The notes under the pieces were generated by a model, which worked only from the letters and a program-made list of their open reading frames with translations, ran no database searches and was not told the origin of the DNA. From positions 1 to 25,136 of IMG/VR virus record IMGVR_UViG_3300032893_000264: a stretch of DNA of 25,136 nt; one strand, 5' to 3'. This DNA is from a virus. Below, one piece after another: positions 24,340 through 25,136 of the stretch. Within the stretch, counting starts at the first letter, position 1. Each line of letters opens with the position of its first letter. The position numbers were made by a program, and so were the translations under genes.

Positions 24340-24923
24340 TAGGTAGTTTTACTTTTAATAAGTGTTGTTAAAAATTCACTTTGAGTCATTCCATTTTGAA
24401 AACAAGTATCTGCTCCAGGACCAAAATAAACTCTTCCATTTCTATAGGTTATTTGCTGTTCACCTTCATTTGCTATATTGGGCGGCAAAAAATTGGCCGG
24501 TGCTCCTCCAACAATTTGTCTATTTTGAAATGCTGGAACAGTGTTGGGAGGAATTTTAGTAGGATCAATGTATTTATAACTATTTCTTATGGTTTGAGCA
24601 TTATTTACATCTGTTCCTGTGGGTTTATTAATTATTGTACTCATGGAATCAAGAGCAGGAATTAAAATAATATCTCCCTCTTTAATGCTAAAGGGATTTG
24701 AAATTCCATTATATTTTAAAATTATTTCAGCATATAAAGAATTATTATAAACAGCTCCAGCAATTAAATCTGGTCTCATTTCAAATTCCTTAGGAACCTT
24801 ATAAATATTATATTTTATATAGTTTCCTGTTGTAAGATTAAACATTGAAGCAGTTATATCTTTTATTTGAATACCATCTGGTCTAGTAAAAAGAGGTTTT
24901 TGATCTAATGAATTAGGAAACAT
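24339..24923 (-). CDS. LysM/gp53-like baseplate protein
   Basis: Residues about 35-95 of this 194-residue protein form a LysM-like unit: YKVPKEFEMRPDLIAGAVY, then LYAEIILKYNGISNPFSI and KEGDIILIPALD. The same pattern occurs in T4 gp53 (a wedge protein) and in the small LysM proteins encoded before the hub in contractile phages, where the domain serves in assembly and not necessarily in peptidoglycan binding. The remaining part is proline-rich and ends in a short helix. The gene precedes the hub with a one-base overlap. No SD is visible in the AT-rich leader. Confidence 0.75.
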   Translation of the reverse strand: MFPNSLDQKPLFTRPDGIQIKDITASMFNLTTGNYIKYNIYKVPKEFEMRPDLIAGAVYNNSLYAEIILKYNGISNPFSIKEGDIILIPALDSMSTIINKPTGTDVNNAQTIRNSYKYIDPTKIPPNTVPAFQNRQIVGGAPANFLPPNIANEGEQQITYRNGRVYFGPGADTCFQNGMTQSEFLTTLIKSKTT

Positions 24924-24937
24924 AAATTTAATTTATT

Positions 24938-25136
24938 TTATAATAATGCACGTTGAGCAATCCAATTAGCTGTTCTATAGGCACTGGTAAATACTTCATC
25001 TGTATCAGCCAAAAATTGAGTTGTTGAATTTTGTGAAGTTCCCAAGCTAAATGCTGATCTATTCCATACACTAACTGAACCACCCATAGGATTAGGTTTT
25101 CCAGATGTCTGGCCAGGAGGAATATAGCCTGCAGTT
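24938..25136 (-). CDS. C-terminal end of an unknown protein, 5' partial
   Basis: On the minus strand a frame enters from beyond the window and runs 65 codons to TAA at 24940-24938. The visible part begins AGYIPPGQTSGKPNPMGGSV and ends DEVFTSAYRTANWIAQRALL. It is uninterrupted and lies 14 bp before the LysM gene on the same strand, so it is probably another tail gene. I do not recognise it. Confidence 0.65.
   Translation of the reverse strand, partial: TAGYIPPGQTSGKPNPMGGSVSVWNRSAFSLGTSQNSTTQFLADTDEVFTSAYRTANWIAQRALL

Noticed and set aside
24362-24665. Plus-strand open frames opposite the LysM/gp53-like gene
   Set aside because: They are antisense to a gene with a clear domain pattern and coupled neighbours, and show no recognisable protein features.
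1-25136. Alternative genetic code (TAG reassigned to Gln)
   Set aside because: Long genes (634, 992 and 1200 residues) are complete in the standard code, and no gene looks cut by an in-frame TAG.

Overview
The window is a piece of an AT-rich genome of a large tailed phage with a contractile (T4-like, myovirus) tail. The case rests on a set of recognisable baseplate genes: a gp25-like wedge protein, a gp6/J-like wedge protein, a very large wedge-type protein, a LysM/gp53-like protein, a gp27-like hub and a gp5-like central spike. TATAAATA boxes in two of the few intergenic gaps resemble T4 late promoters. Host identity cannot be read directly. Almost all genes lack a Shine-Dalgarno (SD) sequence and have A/T-rich leaders, which would fit a Bacteroidota host, but this is inference. 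The standard code works throughout. No complete gene ends in TAG (23 TAA, 5 TGA).

Layout. 1-1490 (+): the 3' part of an unrecognised gene, then an ankyrin gene and a terminator. 1504-10778 (+): a TATAAATA box, then gp25-like, gp6-like, ankyrin, a small unknown, a 1200-residue baseplate-type protein, three overlapping ankyrin genes, a PKD-like plus BspA-like repeat adhesin, and a small tail-type protein. 10765-12642 (-): a small unknown, a coiled-coil protein and a putative cysteine-protease-fold protein. 12735-13354 (+): an isolated hsp20 unit with its own promoter, the only strong SD, and a bidirectional terminator. 13358-18196 (-): one overlapping operon behind a TATAAATA box, encoding an ADP-ribosyltransferase (ART)-like protein, a 2H phosphoesterase, a second ART and a 992-residue protein. 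18202-19149 (+): a free-standing GIY-YIG/NUMOD3 homing endonuclease. 19139-25136 (-): spike, ankyrin, 558-residue structural protein, ankyrin, gp27-like hub, LysM/gp53-like protein and the C-terminus of another protein.

The most interesting signal is a short N-terminal peptide shared by proteins that are otherwise unrelated. Six of the seven ankyrin proteins begin with MKLVREHI(N/T)E. The two ART-like proteins begin with a peptide ending in WLNE, and the 2H phosphoesterase carries an internal FKDWLFE. These resemble the roughly ten-residue capsid-targeting propeptides of T4 internal proteins (MKTYQEFIAE), which the gp21 prohead protease cuts after (L/I)xE. If the resemblance is real, the window encodes cargo packed in the head and injected with the DNA: ankyrin-repeat effectors plus an Alt-like ART / 2H phosphoesterase set. 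The ankyrin genes are dispersed, same-strand, close-packed cassettes between baseplate genes, and some copies are nearly identical at the DNA level.
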